NCBI GenBank assembly: GCA_003342815.1
Contig: PTEX01000032.1
Span: forward strand, 2,679,894-2,743,893
Direction: 5' to 3'
Length of the DNA stretch: 64,000 nt
Source: Eudromia elegans
Taxonomy: Eukaryota > Chordata > Aves > Tinamiformes > Tinamidae
The number at the start of each line of letters is the position of its first letter. Positions within the stretch are counted from its first letter, which is position 1. The position numbers were made by a program, and so were the translations under genes. Under the pieces are notes generated by a model. It was not told the DNA's origin. It saw only the letters and a program-made list of their open reading frames with translations, and ran no database searches. This document shows positions 13,411 through 26,700 of the stretch, one piece after another.

Positions 13411-13480
13411 AAGCGCCGATTAGATTAAAATCGGCTTTGTTTGGAGTAATTAAGTCCCTAAAAATATAAAAACCATCAAA
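13411..13480. promoter_or_regulatory. Candidate homeodomain-site cluster with small inverted repeat
   Basis: GCCGATT (13415-13421) and AATCGGC (13429-13435) form a 7-base inverted repeat around AGATTAA, giving two GATTA-type words. GTAATTAAG and a MEF2-like CTAAAAATAT follow within 35 bases. A regulatory role is inferred from motif density only. Confidence 0.28.
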
Positions 13481-16389
13481 TAACTGCAAACAGCCCGACG
13501 TCATTTGGGCCACAAAGGTTCCCATCATGAGGGTCATAGGGTTGGTCGGCCACGGGCAGCCCTGCTCCGAGGAAAGCCACATGTGGTCCATGAGCGCAAC
13601 GACGAGACATTCAGGCCCTCCACCTGCCTCCCTACACCTGGTAGATCAGAAGCTAAACACATCCACCATCGCTCCTGCCCCATCAGGAGCCTCTCCAAAG
13701 CGCTGGTCAACGCGGCTATTCCCAAGACCGGGAAGCTAGGAAGGTTGGCTTCTATCGGATGCAATTCCTGGCGTCTTCCATCATGCAACCATGGGTCCCC
13801 CACCTCCTTCCCCTATAAATAAATAAATTACTACTCAGCACCATCCTGGCCATATTTGTCCTTGGAGCAGGTCTCTCCCACGTACAGCGTGGAACACGTG
13901 CCCTATTAGTAAAAATAGCACACAGCCGTGTAATTAGCTCCGGCTTCCTACCTAATGCAGATGCTCAAGGGAGGAGAGGAGGGGAGGCAATCAGGCTCCC
14001 GCAGCCAATTTAGACCTAGCGGTGCCTAATCTCTATCAAGGTTGCAAGGCAGGCGCATAAACTCACACACGTACGTGGCCGACGGGCATATTTAATGTGA
14101 CATTTCCAGTATTCAAGCCCCCATTGGGTGAAAGGAGCAACCTTTGGCCAGGCCAATGAAACCCAGCAGGTTCCGGAGTGATTTAAGGAATTTGTTGGGA
14201 GTGTTGGGGAAGGCCAAATAACTCATCTCCCCCCCAAACTCTTTACGGCAATACAAACCCTAGTAAACTGGGTTTCCTGCCCAAAAGTCATGCTTGGTTG
14301 TCCTTAATCTCCTGCTTTGAAACGGACATTTCCACAGGAGCTTTAATGATTTTCTCAGCCAGGCTCCCCCCCTACGCTTCTCCCTTGTCAGCGCTAAACA
14401 GTTTCCATCACTTTAAAAGGCTAATAGCGTTTTTACAGCTGGGCAGAAATCAGCGGATTGAGCCATTTGTCAACGTGATGAAATGCAATCTTTCCATCCA
14501 CCGCAATCTCCCGCACGAGATGAAGAGTAACGCAGCCCTGCGTGGGGAAACTGCCTACGGGACGGGCTCATGTCTATAGTTTCCTTTGGTTTCTTGGGCC
14601 TCCTGCTGAACCTCCTGCTCCCAATATCATAATTACCGGGCCCCATTGGATTGAAGTGTACAGGGATGCAAAAGGCAACACTGCTCGCTGCAATTTCTCC
14701 TTGAGGTTTCCCACTTCTCATGGGGCTTCTCGAGGCATCTGCAAACTCAAAGGTTCTTGTGCCGATTCGTAGAAGTTTAAATATATCTGCACGGGCTCCC
14801 CAGCTCAATGGGCGAGATAAACAGCGCTTCCTGCGGGAAGTGCAGACAATAGGGGATAACTAGAGCTAATCCCTGCGGCAGGAATCGCGTGGCGAGCGGA
14901 TATTCTGGAATTGCACCACCACCCTCTCGCCAGCGCAGGAAGAGGCACCGGGACTGGCGCAACCTGGTCCAGCAGCCACAACTCCCTAGAAGTATCAAGC
15001 ACCTAAAGAGGAAAGCCCAGGCTCCAGGGAGGGACGAGCTGACGAGCAAGAAAGAGGCCCAGGGCACGTGAGTCTCAAACCTCCCTTTTGCAAAAAGGGG
15101 CTCCTCAGCTGCAGACTCCATTCTTCCCTCCATTATATTTTTACAAAAATATATAACAATAACAACTACCAATAGTAAAAACACACACAGAGGCCATTTG
15201 AAGCCTTCCGAGGTGGATTTCTCAGGCATTCCAAGGTGACCCAGAAACATCTGCATTCCTTTGGAGAAGGCTCTCTGACCTGAAATCACTTCTAAGCATA
15301 AGCACTTTTTACCCTTAATCTTCCCCAAAAGAAGCAATTCAATTCAAACAGCTTTTCCTCAGCTATATTCCCAGCAAAACTAGATTATTTTATCCAATTT
15401 TTTTGGCACTGCTCCACTGTCACATGTGGAACCCTTAGCCCCAGCCAGGCGCTTGCCCTAAATACCCTCCTCAGGGGCATCTTGCAGCCAGGGGCGCCTT
15501 CTCTTGAAGCTGCCGAGCGCATTGATTCCCAGTGGGAAGCTCATAGGGCATCCAATCCATGGAGCACACGGTGCACTGGAGATGCACCCGGCTACGCTCT
15601 GTGGCAATGCCAACCCTGCCTGGATGACCATCGTTGTGTCAATATTGCTAGGACCAATCCAGATCAACCCCCTGCAGCCAGAAAGGTAGCACTAGTCGAT
15701 ACTTATTCCTTAGAGGAACAAAAGGGATTAAAAAAGGGACAAAATATTCCAGCTCCGAGAATAGTAAATGTGCAACACACGGAGGGGCATAAGGCCACAA
15801 GGGCAACAGCAGTCAAAAAAGGGACATCTGGGGACAAGCACAAGTCGGGCTCCCAGCTTTAAAGCCTGCAAGGAAAGCAAAGGCCAAGGTGATGTTTTTC
15901 CTCACTAATTATTTCAAGTTTCACACTATTTCCAGCTCCTCACAGCTGGGACGTGCGCAGCCCAATGCAGCATCTCAGCATCCCTCCGGGATGCAGGAGG
16001 CAGAAGCCAAAAGGTCACAACGTTGAGCTCGGGAGCGGTCGTCGTGCAGGAATAACCTGTGGGCATGTGCAAGATTTGCCAAGCCCTCCACCACGGTCTT
16101 AGCAGCGGAGCTAGGCACTCCGGCTGAACCTTGTGTTTCAGGGATTTATTTGCTGCATTTTGTGCTCTCTCTGCAAACGTCTGGAAAACCGGCATCTCCA
16201 GCATCTTCATTTCATGGAGGGACAGCAGAGACTGTAGTAGGACACAGATAGGACAGGATGTAGCCCTGGCCCAGCACAGAAGCAGCAGCCAGGAAGCTGA
16301 CAGAGCACCAAGAGGTTTCCAAGGAGGACACAAAATCCTTCGGGAAAGGAGGGACAGAGCACTAAGCTGTCGATGCTCTAGCCTGCATG

Positions 16390-16680
16390 GATCTGGGAGG
16401 CATCGAGAGCAAGGAGAGCAGCCACGGAGGGGTTAAGGAGAGAGGAGGGAGAGCAAGAAAGAGGCAGGGAGGAAACATCAGGGGCCAAAGATGCCAAGAG
16501 AGAAGGGAAGAGGAACTGGAAGGGCTGAGTGCAGCACCTCATCTTATCTGGGGCGGCTCTGGCTGGGACAGAGAGGAAGGGAGAGCATCAGAAGGGCTGG
16601 GGTACGGGCGGGTGTAGGGAGAAAGGGGCTCAGGAGAAGGTCAGGCATGGTCAGGGGGTCAGCAGGGATGCAGGATGCCT
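16390..16680 (+). repeat. Purine-rich (GA-rich) low-complexity tract
   Basis: The plus strand is strongly biased to G and A over about 290 bases (repeated GGAGAG, AGGGAGG and GAGAGAAGGG words). The open frames across it are low complexity and not credible genes. Confidence 0.6.
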
Positions 16681-19600
16681 CTCACCCTGCACACCAATCA
16701 CAGCAGAAAACAAACAAGCCAAGGCAGAAAGCAAAAGTGTACGGCCAGGATTGCGCGTTGTACAACTCGGCACCTACTGCCTTTCTGCAAAGCAAAGCAA
16801 AGCTCGGTCCTTCTTGCTAGCAGGCGTGCAAAAAGCTTCTGGTGTCACCACGCGAGAGACGGAGCCACCGGCAGCCTGGGCAAACGGCCAAGCAAAATTC
16901 CAGCTCTTTTCTGGGAGGGGGGGAAAAAAAAACATGCAGAGCTGAGGCCAGGTCCCAGCACGCTGCAACCGCACCACGATGCAAAGCGCCGCTTTGACCC
17001 AGCATGTGCTGATCTGCTAAACGAATGCCACCGCCACCAATGATCAGGATCCTGCAAGCGCAAAGGAGACGCGGGGCTGGTTTCTGAGCCAGGTCCAGCG
17101 CTTGCTCCGTGATGCTCCAGCCCTCTGCACAAATGTTTGTGCTCTAGGGAAACACCTGCTGCTTCAGCCCGTCTGATTGCAGAGCAGGCACGGAGCAAAC
17201 CCAGCAAGAGGAAAATACTTTGCCATGGCCTTTATGGGAGCCTGAGAGGGTCCTCAACTCATCCTGATGGCAGAAGGCTCCAAGCCTCTTCCCCAGGACA
17301 TCATTCCTCCTGGGAATGCCCGAGGGGGCACACCTGCCTCCAAGCACTCAACCACATCGGTGCCACATCAAATCCTTTCATGGGGCCTCTGTGAGCTCAT
17401 TTATTCCACGCCATCTCCGAGTGGCCGCTGACGGATGCGGCCCAGCTGCACTCCAGGGATGTGCAGGTGCATGCAGCTTCCCTCTTCATCCTCCCGTGCA
17501 GCCCTCCTGGCAGAGCATGTTCATCATGCAGCGCTTAAGCTCTCCACTAGAAAGATCCCTGCCTGCTCTCTGAAGTTAAGATTTATTCCTCCCTCTCTCC
17601 TCCTGCTTCGGTCAACCACTCAAATCGGGCTTTGCTTAGGAAAATGAAACTTCATTTCTAGGCCATTACCCCAGTGCGGTTCATTTACCGTCCCTGTAAA
17701 AGGGAAATAAATACACAAGTCTAACAATTAATTTCTCATAAACCTGGCAATAAATAACAGTGCATTTTGCCCACGCACGGAGCCCTTTCCCTTTGCAAGG
17801 CACCGAGCTGCTGCACAGAGAGCAGGCAAGCGTCTGCACTTCTGCATCCCAGGTTCAGGAAGCAGCTCTAAGGCAGAGCTGGCAAAAACACCCGCAAAGC
17901 ATTTTCTTGCCCAAAACATCTACTGCGTTTGCCCACTTGTCTCTCTGCTCTTAAAGTCTGCAAGTGAAAGATTCAGCATCATTTTTCGTTTATGAAGGAA
18001 AAGCCCCGGTTCCTCCCCGGGAGCCTTCTGGCCAATGGATCTTATGCAAGCTACCCAGCACCCATGCCCTCTTCCTTCCCAAGCTCCTTGGAAATCCCTC
18101 CAGGAAAGGAGAGAAGGGATCAGGATGGAGCAGTAGCAGCCTTTGCCACAACCCGGCCGCTGGGGAAGCACGGGTGGCTCTTCACCATGGCAGGCGCCTG
18201 CAGCGGGACACGGAGCACACTCCTCCCGTGGGAGAATCCCAGCATCTCCGCGCCGGGACAGAGCGAGGGAAGGCAGAGGCCGGGAGCCTGGGCCGTGGCA
18301 GCCGACACAAAAGCCCATTTCCTGTGGGACGGCGGCAGGACAGACTCACAAAAGGAGCTATTCTGCTGCGCCCAGCTTGGGCCGAGGAGCAGGGGGAAGG
18401 GCAGGCTGCTCCGGCCACTGCCACCCGCTGCAGCGGAGCCCGCGGCGTGTCCGCAGCCCCCACCGGAGCTCTGCGCCAGGATCCGCAGGGCTTCCAAGGC
18501 CAGGACGAGCTGCAGCCTGATGCCTTCCAGAGGGGAGAACAGGAAGGCAGGAGGGGAGGCCGGGACCGGGACGCTCCGTCCCTGCTGCCTCGGCACCCGG
18601 CCGAGGGACTCAAGCGCCTACAACGCCCAGGGCTCTAGCAAGGAGAGCGGCTCTGCTCTGCCAAGGAGGATGCTTGGGGCCAGGCACACAGTACCTGTTC
18701 TCAGAGCCCCTCAATCTCTGCAGCTTTCGGGAGGCAGAGTCTCCATGGCAGGGACCTACGGGTGCCACCAATTTGACTGGTTCCGTGACAAAACCCAGTA
18801 GCAGAGAGCTCTGTTACGGCAGTAAAAGTTGACTACAACCTTCTCTAAGCTTCTATCAGAGAGAACAGCCCTGTCACGTCCCGAAATACCGTAGGGGCAG
18901 CAGACGGATCAGCAGGGCACGGAGCCGCCTCTCCTCTCTCGCGGGGCTCTCTGCAGCACCGCCACCGCCTGCCTGAGCCGCCGCCGCTGCCGCCGGCCGC
19001 ACGTTTCCTGCTCGCATCCCCTGCACGGCCTTTTCCCAGTTCATCCCACAGGAGCGTGTTTTGGGGCACAGCCTCAGGGAATGGAGAACGCTGCGCGAAT
19101 ACACCTGCATCCATCCCCTCGGCACCCCCTCGTTTCTTGCCCGTTCCTGGGCTGGGGGGAAGCAAGCCAAGCGAGCAGCTCTGCGAGCAATCCCGGCAGC
19201 GGCGGCGATGGAAACCCCGGCTCTGCGCGTCGCGGTCCCGCGTGCGGCCCGGCAAGCGGCTGGCACGGCTTTCCAAACTCCCGGCATGCCGTCCAGCGGT
19301 GACCTCACCAGGAAGGCAACACGCCGTCTAGGAACACCGGGCGCCGCGAGCCGCCAGCTCCGGGCTGGCTGCTGCAGCTGCTCCAAGAGCGAGCGTCTGC
19401 TCGAAGCCGCCTGCCACCAGCGAGGGCTCGGCCGACGGTTCCGAGCTCGCTTCGGAGCAGGAGACGACCGGGGCCAGAGCCATCCCAGGCGGTAACACCC
19501 CGGTGTGCTGAGGCTGGAGAAACGCGGCACGCGAACCCTCCGCGGGCTCCCTGCAAGCCGCTCGCCGCCACTCCGCGGCGTTACGAACCTCTTCGGCCAC

Positions 19601-20076
19601 GCACGTTAGAGCAATAAAACGGGCGCGTGATCCGGTTTCGGAGGCGAGGCACACAAATAAAGGCTGCAAGACGGGAAAACGGGAGTCTCCTGCATCGCGT
19701 GGGCATATTTCCTAACAGCTTGCCGGGTACTCCGGGCCACCAAAACATGCCACGTTTGAGGACTAGCAATAACATCAGAAAGAACGCGGTCAATAAAACA
19801 CCGTGGCGATCCCCCGGGCAAGACAGAGGGTGAGCAGAGGGGTGAGCGCTACCGGGGGCACGATCCATGCCTGCTTTGCAAGCTCCCTGCAGGCTCCCCC
19901 GAGCAGCTGGCCCCGCAGGGAACCCGCTGCCTTCCGCACTCCCATTTTAGCCAAACTTTCGCAGCAAAAGGGGAAAGGCCGCGAGCGGGCGGGCGAGCAG
20001 CAGCAGCCGCAAACCCTTCCCAAGGCAGCGGGCTCGGGAAGGCGCCCCCGGGCCGGCAGGACGCGTCGCTCCCTCT

Positions 20077-20087
20077 CGCTACCTGCA
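20077..20087 (-). other. Candidate donor of a non-coding MID2 first exon
   Basis: On the minus strand CTGCAG is followed by GTAGCG, with the exon ending at 20083. It sits just downstream of the gap inside the CpG island, where a first exon would be expected. Alternatives are CTG/GTGAGG near 19306 and GAG/GTGAGA at 21290. Confidence 0.3.
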
Positions 20088-20174
20088 GGAGCGGCTGGCC
20101 GGGAAGGCGGGGGACCTTCCGCGGCTAAAGCGGCCACCGAGCCCCGCGTCCCCTCCCGCCGGCTCCGGCCCCGG

Positions 20175-20513
20175 NNNNNNNNNNNNNNNNNNNNNNNNNN
20201 NNNNNNNNNNNNNNNNNNNNNNNNNNNNNNNNNNNNNNNNNNNNNNNNNNNNNNNNNNNNNNNNNNNNNNNNNNNNNNNNNNNNNNNNNNNNNNNNNNNN
20301 NNNNNNNNNNNNNNNNNNNNNNNNNNNNNNNNNNNNNNNNNNNNNNNNNNNNNNNNNNNNNNNNNNNNNNNNNNNNNNNNNNNNNNNNNNNNNNNNNNNN
20401 NNNNNNNNNNNNNNNNNNNNNNNNNNNNNNNNNNNNNNNNNNNNNNNNNNNNNNNNNNNNNNNNNNNNNNNNNNNNNNNNNNNNNNNNNNNNNNNNNNNN
20501 NNNNNNNNNNNNN
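20175..20513. other. Assembly gap (339 N)
   Basis: A run of 339 unknown bases. Both flanks are extremely GC-rich, and the right flank begins within a dozen bases of a long C-run, so this is probably a sequencing dropout in the core of the CpG island. The open frames that cross it are artefacts. Confidence 0.99.
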
Positions 20514-20522
20514 AGCACAGCG

Positions 20523-20548
20523 CTGCCCCCCCCCCGCCCCCGCCGGGG
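20523..20548 (-). other. G-quadruplex-prone C/G run at the gap edge
   Basis: The plus strand has C10 (20526-20535), G, C5, then GCCGGGG. The minus strand therefore carries long G-runs able to form a G-quadruplex. It also resembles a cluster of Sp1/KLF sites in a promoter. Confidence 0.5.
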
Positions 20549-20750
20549 ACATCGGCGACACAGCCCCCTGCGACATCTCCGCATAACCCCCGGCAGGGGC
20601 TTGGGAAGCTCCACGGGCTGCTTTAGAATCCAGCCTTGGAGCAGGGGGGATGCTCTGCACCGAGGTGCAATTTCTTTGCGGCAACTCTTTTAATGCGCTT
20701 GCTTCTCCACGGGCAGGTGCGGCCGAGAAATAGCGATTATCCCCCCTCCC

Positions 20751-23700
20751 TTCCAAAACGGTGATGAATATTCCCCTGTTCTAATACAGTAACAAAAATA
20801 TAAAAAAAAATCCGCGGAGCCGGGTTCTGTTGTTCTTTATAAAGCACATACACGCATGCATATATATAAATGCAAAGCAATCACATCAAAGGGATGCAAG
20901 GGAGGGGGAACCCAGAGGTGTAATTTATTCCTCAGTAGCACGCATACGTGCTATACAGGTTATTTATATGTGATGACTGCCCAGAGCCCTAAAATGAGCC
21001 GTCTCTCTGAAACAAATACAAGGAAAAGGCTATGCGGGTTCTTGGTACCTCTCGGGGAGGTGGGCAGGGATCCTTTGGGATGTTATAGGAGAGACTGCGT
21101 GTGCGGGGACCTGCAGCCTTCTCATTTTGCACCCTTAGCTCGCTGCACGCGTGCACATGCCTGGAACCTGCCACGAGACACGGAGCACACGGCAGTGACA
21201 CGCCGCGCCGTTCCCGGGGATGGAGACGGCAGCTGCGCTCTACCCGGTAGCAGAGGCCAGCCCTGCCACCCTGCCAGGGCTGTTCTCACCTCGTTTACCT
21301 TGCAAGGAAAATAAAAATTCCAGCTGCTTTTCCCTAGGATGATCTGCCAGAGGGGGTAGTTAACATGCACCAGTTCTCCTGCCTTGATTCCCTCTCCGCT
21401 CTTTTTGGCAGGGAAAACGGCGGCTGTGTCGCCGTGGCCAAGTCACGTAACTCGTGGCTGTCCTGGGACTGCTTCTTGTCGTGTGCATCTGTGCAACCCA
21501 AGCGAGCAGAGCTCGCAGCCAGATCAGAGTGCGACGGGGCCCAGCTCTCCCCTCATTTAGACAGGAAATTAAAGGCGCTTTCCCGTGTTCAGGGCTATTA
21601 AGCATCTGTGGCAGATCCCCGGGATCAAGCAGATTTGGCTTGTTTGGCAAAGTTACGCACGCCTCGATGCGATGGGGGTCACGGATTAGGCAGGATTTTT
21701 GCCAGAGAACATCACTCCCAGCAGCAGCCGGATGAGCCCTGAGCTTGCTGAGGCCTCCGGGTTACAAGCTCAAGGTGTCAGAGGTGACCTTGGGCGAATA
21801 TTTGCAATTAGAGTGTCATCCTATATATATTCTAAACACAGAAGGGATCGGGTCCAAATGACACTTTAATGGAGCAAGCCGGGCCGTAGGAGGGCCGCGT
21901 TCTTTACGTGAACATGCCAACAGCTCCAAGGCAAATCCTATTCATTAGGGGTGGGAAGAACACGTCCCTCTGCCTGTGGAGGCATTTTGGGGCGTCCAGT
22001 TCTGCACGGGGGTTGATGCGGTGTGTGCACCACATGGCTGTGAGCGTCTTGTCAGGGCTAAGGGAGTCACGGTGATGTTGCCCAAGGCTGCTCCTCATTT
22101 GCATCCGCGTTGTACAAGCCGGGAATGGAGGCACGCAAGTTATACCGCATGCCTGGGATGCCTGGCGAATAAGCAACGCAAAGTTATAAACCTCCCCTCT
22201 CTAAAACTGGGGGGAAAACATCCTTTCACACTCCGAGTCCCTCGTCTTTCTTCTTCCAAAAAATAGGCATGTCATTGTAGAGACGGGCAGGGATGAGTGA
22301 ATCTCCTCCAGTTTCCTCCTTGCGTTTCCATAACTCGAATTTTCCAAGGTTTCATTATCACCCCCTTTGTGTCCAGGCCTTCTTCTCCTCCCTCACCAGC
22401 ATGGAAGAGCAGCTCGGTCCCCGAGTCGGAAGTGGATGCTTTGCACCACCTCATGTCGAGGCTGGGAATTTCAGAGGCTGCTCCGCGTTTCAGTCCTGTC
22501 CCATGGTGACTAAGCCAGGGGCCTCACCAGCTTACCCTGAAACAGGCTCTTCTGGCTGAGCATCCACCTTCCCAATGCCTCTGTGTCTTGCAGGAAATCA
22601 GTCCCGCTGCCAGGCTCTTTATGTTGAGCATCTTCATGCAGCTGCAGCAGGGCTGAACTGCCTCGCTGAGTAGTGTTTGCTCTTCCAGAGGGAGCAAGCT
22701 GTCCTCAAATGCATTGTGTGTCTCTCCTTGGCACACCCTAACCCCAGCCAGAGTGGCTTCCCAGCCCAGCCAAGCCAGAGGAAGACAACACAGCAGTGCC
22801 CCAGGTTGGGTCCAGACCCAAGGGAGCAGAAACAGTCCATAGCTCAGGAGCTCTGCGTCCTTATCCTCCTCCTCCAGCTGCTCCCACTAACTGTCCCCCA
22901 ACCCTTCCAACCCTGCTGCAGGTCAGGAGCATGGCAGGACATTCAGTGCAGGGTAAGGAAAGAGCAAATACAAGGAGCTATTAGAGTGGTCAGTGGGGTA
23001 GGCAACAAGGTCAGGACAGGTTAGCAAGGATCTTAGAAGTATGGTCCAGGTAGGACTTCTCCCTTGCAGGGACCTGAAGAAGTGCATGACTTTATGGAAG
23101 TTATTATGGAACATATGTTAACTGCAAGCAGCCAAAGCACTATGATAAGTTCTAGACAGTCCAGTGCCACCCAGGAGAGCTGGATTTTTATCTTTGCAAC
23201 CACTGCAGAACTCTTAACTTGAGGTGGCCACTTGTGTATTGCTCATTCTTTGAGTTCTCATTGCTGCACAGCGCCTGATGAGAACAGTGTGATGGAGATC
23301 TGCACACACAAAGTCCTACCTACTGCAAAGGACTTCAGGGCATGACAGGAGGAGCAGAAAGGGGGAAGAACAGGTTCTGATTATCTCAGGTTAAGTGTCT
23401 ATAGGGATCACATGCTCTTCCCTCACATCTTTGGGTCATTGCTCTCAAGTTTCAGATAAGCACATTGGAAAAACATTAATTATGCTCCCCAATCCCCTGG
23501 ATAACAGCTATGAGCTCCAGGAGGAGCACACATGAGGTCTTGCACAGTTCTGCATTTAGATCTTTGGATCTTTGTACTCGACAAGGAGTGAAGTTCTCCA
23601 GTATCACCCCAGAACATGAAACACATCTACTTGATATAGCTTAGCTCATTTGACACCACTTGTGGTTTAACTATTTATTTAGAGCACAAAGATTGAGAAT

Positions 23701-26700
23701 CTTTCACCCAGTACGAAGCTCGATGATTTATCTCACACATTGTGTTAGCAGCGCCTGGTCATTGCTAGCCTGAGCAGAGCCTGTACCCAGCCACCTAAAC
23801 CTTTCAGTCCCCTGAGTCAGCCAGCCTTGCACCCAGGGAGACCTTTATTTGGACCGTGCCAGCCAAAACCTGTCAATTTAGCAGGAAAGAGAACACAAGG
23901 CAGGTACGAGAAGCCCATGAGGTCAACCCTGCAGAACGTGACCTTGCATTTTGTACAGGCCGGCCCTGAAAGGAACAGATCGCTACAACTGAAACATTTC
24001 TTCCCATGATCCGACTTTCAGGCTGCTGGGGTTGCTTTACTAGGCATGCAAGAAGAGTGTTAACTCCCAGGGCACAGACCATTTCTAAGGAGTTTTACTG
24101 AGGTTTCTTCCTTGCTTCTGGCACACATCTGAAGGTGCGTATAAGAAAGCTCCCCTCAACTGCTCACAAGTCCCAGCATAGGCACAAAGGGAGACAGAGA
24201 CTGCACTTCACAGCTGCACTCCCCAGCTCTGCTGCCAAGCTTAAGCCATCCTTGCTTGCAACCTATAGCGGGTTACACTCCCTCTTGAGATGCTTCTGGA
24301 CTATCTCTGTGCCTTGCCAATAGGAAATGAGCTTGCACCATCTGAAACAGCCTCCTCCTTCCTTCCCTCTTAAAAATCAGCCCCTAGCATCTACCCTAAT
24401 CCCAGAGCACTGCAGGAAGGACACCCGCACTTCCCGGCTCACTGATCGCACACCAGGCGCCGACCTTGCAAGATGACTCCGAGTTATCCCATGACAACTC
24501 GGCCTCTCTTGCTGGCGCTACTGGCCATTTCAGCCAAGCATCGGGCAAGCTTCAAAATTACGAAGCAAAGGCACATCAAGCAAGCCCTGTGCCAGGCTTG
24601 TGATCGGAAAGAAAAGAATAATAGGCAAAAAAAAAAAAGAAAAAAAAGAGAAAAATTTGCCTTGTTTTAGTGAGTACTATAAGCTAATGCTTCCTCAGTA
24701 CACCTGTACTTCAGAGAACCTGAAAACCTCTCTCCAGGGCATTAGAAAGAACTACACCAGGTTGCACTCCCATGCTGCCTGGGACACCACTGTAAAACGT
24801 GCCTGGAGGGTCCCCCCGGAGCACTCAGCAGTGATTTGTCCTTCATGTTGATACTCAGTCAGCTCCAGGGTAAGGAGAGGACAAAAGTACCCCAATAACA
24901 AATCTTCTGGGGTTGTGGGGACTATTTATATCTTTTTGGGGGCCTGTCCTGAGCCTGCTGCCCACCAGCAGAAAATGAGTTCCTAAAAGACAGTGCTGCC
25001 CTTAGTGATAGAGAGGAGGGAGTAAATGGCGAGCTGTGGTCATTTACTGAAAGAGAATGCGAGAGGCTGTTGCAAAGGCTGCTGCGGACACAGAAATCAC
25101 TGCAGGGGATTCTCATGGACTGACTTCTCCTGGTTTCATCCAAAGAGATTATAGAAACCAGGCAGAGCCTCAGCTGAGGCGCAGACATAGGGATAAGTGG
25201 AGTCTGTGGCAAGGCGAAGCGCAGATGTTTATCTGGGGGAGAGGGAACATGCTATGAGTAGGCAGGCTTCAGCAGAAGACAGTGCATCTCAGGGGAAGAC
25301 CCGGCTTCTAGCTTAAGGTTTTTTCCCAGGGGAAAGCTGGACACTGGCTTTAAATGTGGTGTTGGTCCTTGCCTGGCAGTGAGACAGGCCAGTCGCTTCT
25401 ACAGAGCCCAGAAAGAGCGAAACTGGCCCTCCGATACCATCGTGATGAGCCTGTGGTAAAGGAAACAGATGCGATTTAGGGAGAAACATGGCAGAAAATA
25501 ACAAAATTCAATTCATAGCAAGCAATGCTCATCTCAAAAATAATGTGATGTGCTATTTGGCAAGAAGATAATGGGAGAGGCAGCGATGCTGAAAGAAATA
25601 GAAGCCTAATGGTGAAGTCTGCAGTATAAAGTTGCGAGAAAAAACAATGAATGCAGCTGGGATGACCTTCTCCCACCAGCCAGTAAGTGTGTGGGGTGGT
25701 GATGGTCCCTCTCTTAATGGTTGTGGGGTGATTATGCTTGCACAAATGTGCAAGAGAAAGGATTGTGAGAGACTAGAGAGAAGTAAGCGCAAAGGAGGTA
25801 GATCTTGGTCCATGGGGAGTGTTTTAATCAAAGAGTTAAATCTACTCAGTGTGGCTAAATGTTGCTGGAAGACTTGTCTGCAAACTAATGCGGGGCCAAG
25901 AGGTTTTGGTATGATCGGAGTACGGCAACCATCCCTTGCTCTGCTCCTTCCTCTGTGTGGTCCCCTTGGACGTGGGGATGTGTCACATCCACATCCAAGA
26001 CAGGCAAGGGAAAGCCCGATCAGAGCCTGGAACAAGGATCCTCTCACCATGGAGGGGGAGAAGTTGTTTTGAATAGACCTGGAGGGAAGGGGCAAGAGTA
26101 GGAAAGGGGAAAACGTTTAGATGGGACTTGCTGGTGGGAAGTGGTGCAAATTCCATCCAGACTCCACGACGTGTCAGGCAATGCTCACACCAGCATGATG
26201 GCCGGGGTCTCACAGACCTCCTCTGTGTCTCCATCTCTGTGTCGTACCAAGTCAACACCACGGTCTCCTGCTGTCTCTCTCTGTGCCTGTGTGCTGTGGT
26301 GACCGGCAATGACTGCTGCCTTAGTATGGGATGATGATCCTTCCCGTGTCCCCTTCCAGGATCCTTACCCAACTTCTAGGATCCTGATCCAACTGGGATC
26401 ACCGTCTGCTCTTCTTTGTTTGGCAGTACCTGGTGCCTCGTGGATGAAGTGGCTATGTGCTGCCTCTTAAAACTAAAGTGATGTTCAATCTCAATGGGAG
26501 AGAACAGCCATACATACATAAGACGTCCATAAAATAACGAATAAACTGATAAAGTGAATTGAAATAATTAATGACAAACACCATGCTTACAATATGAATC
26601 GTTTCCCCCTACCTTTTTAAGCACTTCTTCAAGGCCTGTCAGTAATATTCATGGGGGAGCAGGGCATCCACATCCCTGCAGTGCTGGGCCCACTGCTGCT

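Larger units (their letters stand above)
12263..18129 (-). other. Probable MID2 5' intron, no coding exon seen
   Basis: If the non-coding first exon lies in the CpG block to the right, this is the intron before the ATG exon. It holds an A17 run (12612-12628), a TAAT/GATTA-type site cluster near 13.41-13.48 kb, a short TAAA run (13815-13830) and a purine-rich tract at about 16.39-16.68 kb. Open frames are short or lack any recognisable domain. Confidence 0.55.
18130..20750. promoter_or_regulatory. Large CpG island, probable MID2 promoter and 5' non-coding exon region
   Basis: This is the longest GC- and CpG-rich block in the window, densest from about 18880 to the run of N and resuming after it. 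It lies upstream of MID2 in transcription order, about 6-8.5 kb from the ATG exon. C-rich words like Sp1/KLF sites occur at 20526-20541. A good minus-strand donor lies at 20083. Together these make it the best promoter candidate. The exact start site may be inside the unsequenced gap. Several long open frames here (for example 17992-18801 plus, 18874-19530 minus) are unlike any known family and reflect GC bias. Confidence 0.65.

Noticed and set aside
17650-17730. Possible MIR tail (CCCTGTAAAAGGGAAATAAA)
   Set aside because: One short phrase resembles the tail but no head or core is recognisable.
17992-18801. 269-codon plus-strand open frame
   Set aside because: Lies in CpG-rich DNA where stops are rare, overlaps other long frames on both strands, and resembles no family.
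19790-20756. Three open frames spanning the N-run
   Set aside because: Their length is an artefact of undetermined bases that cannot contain stops.
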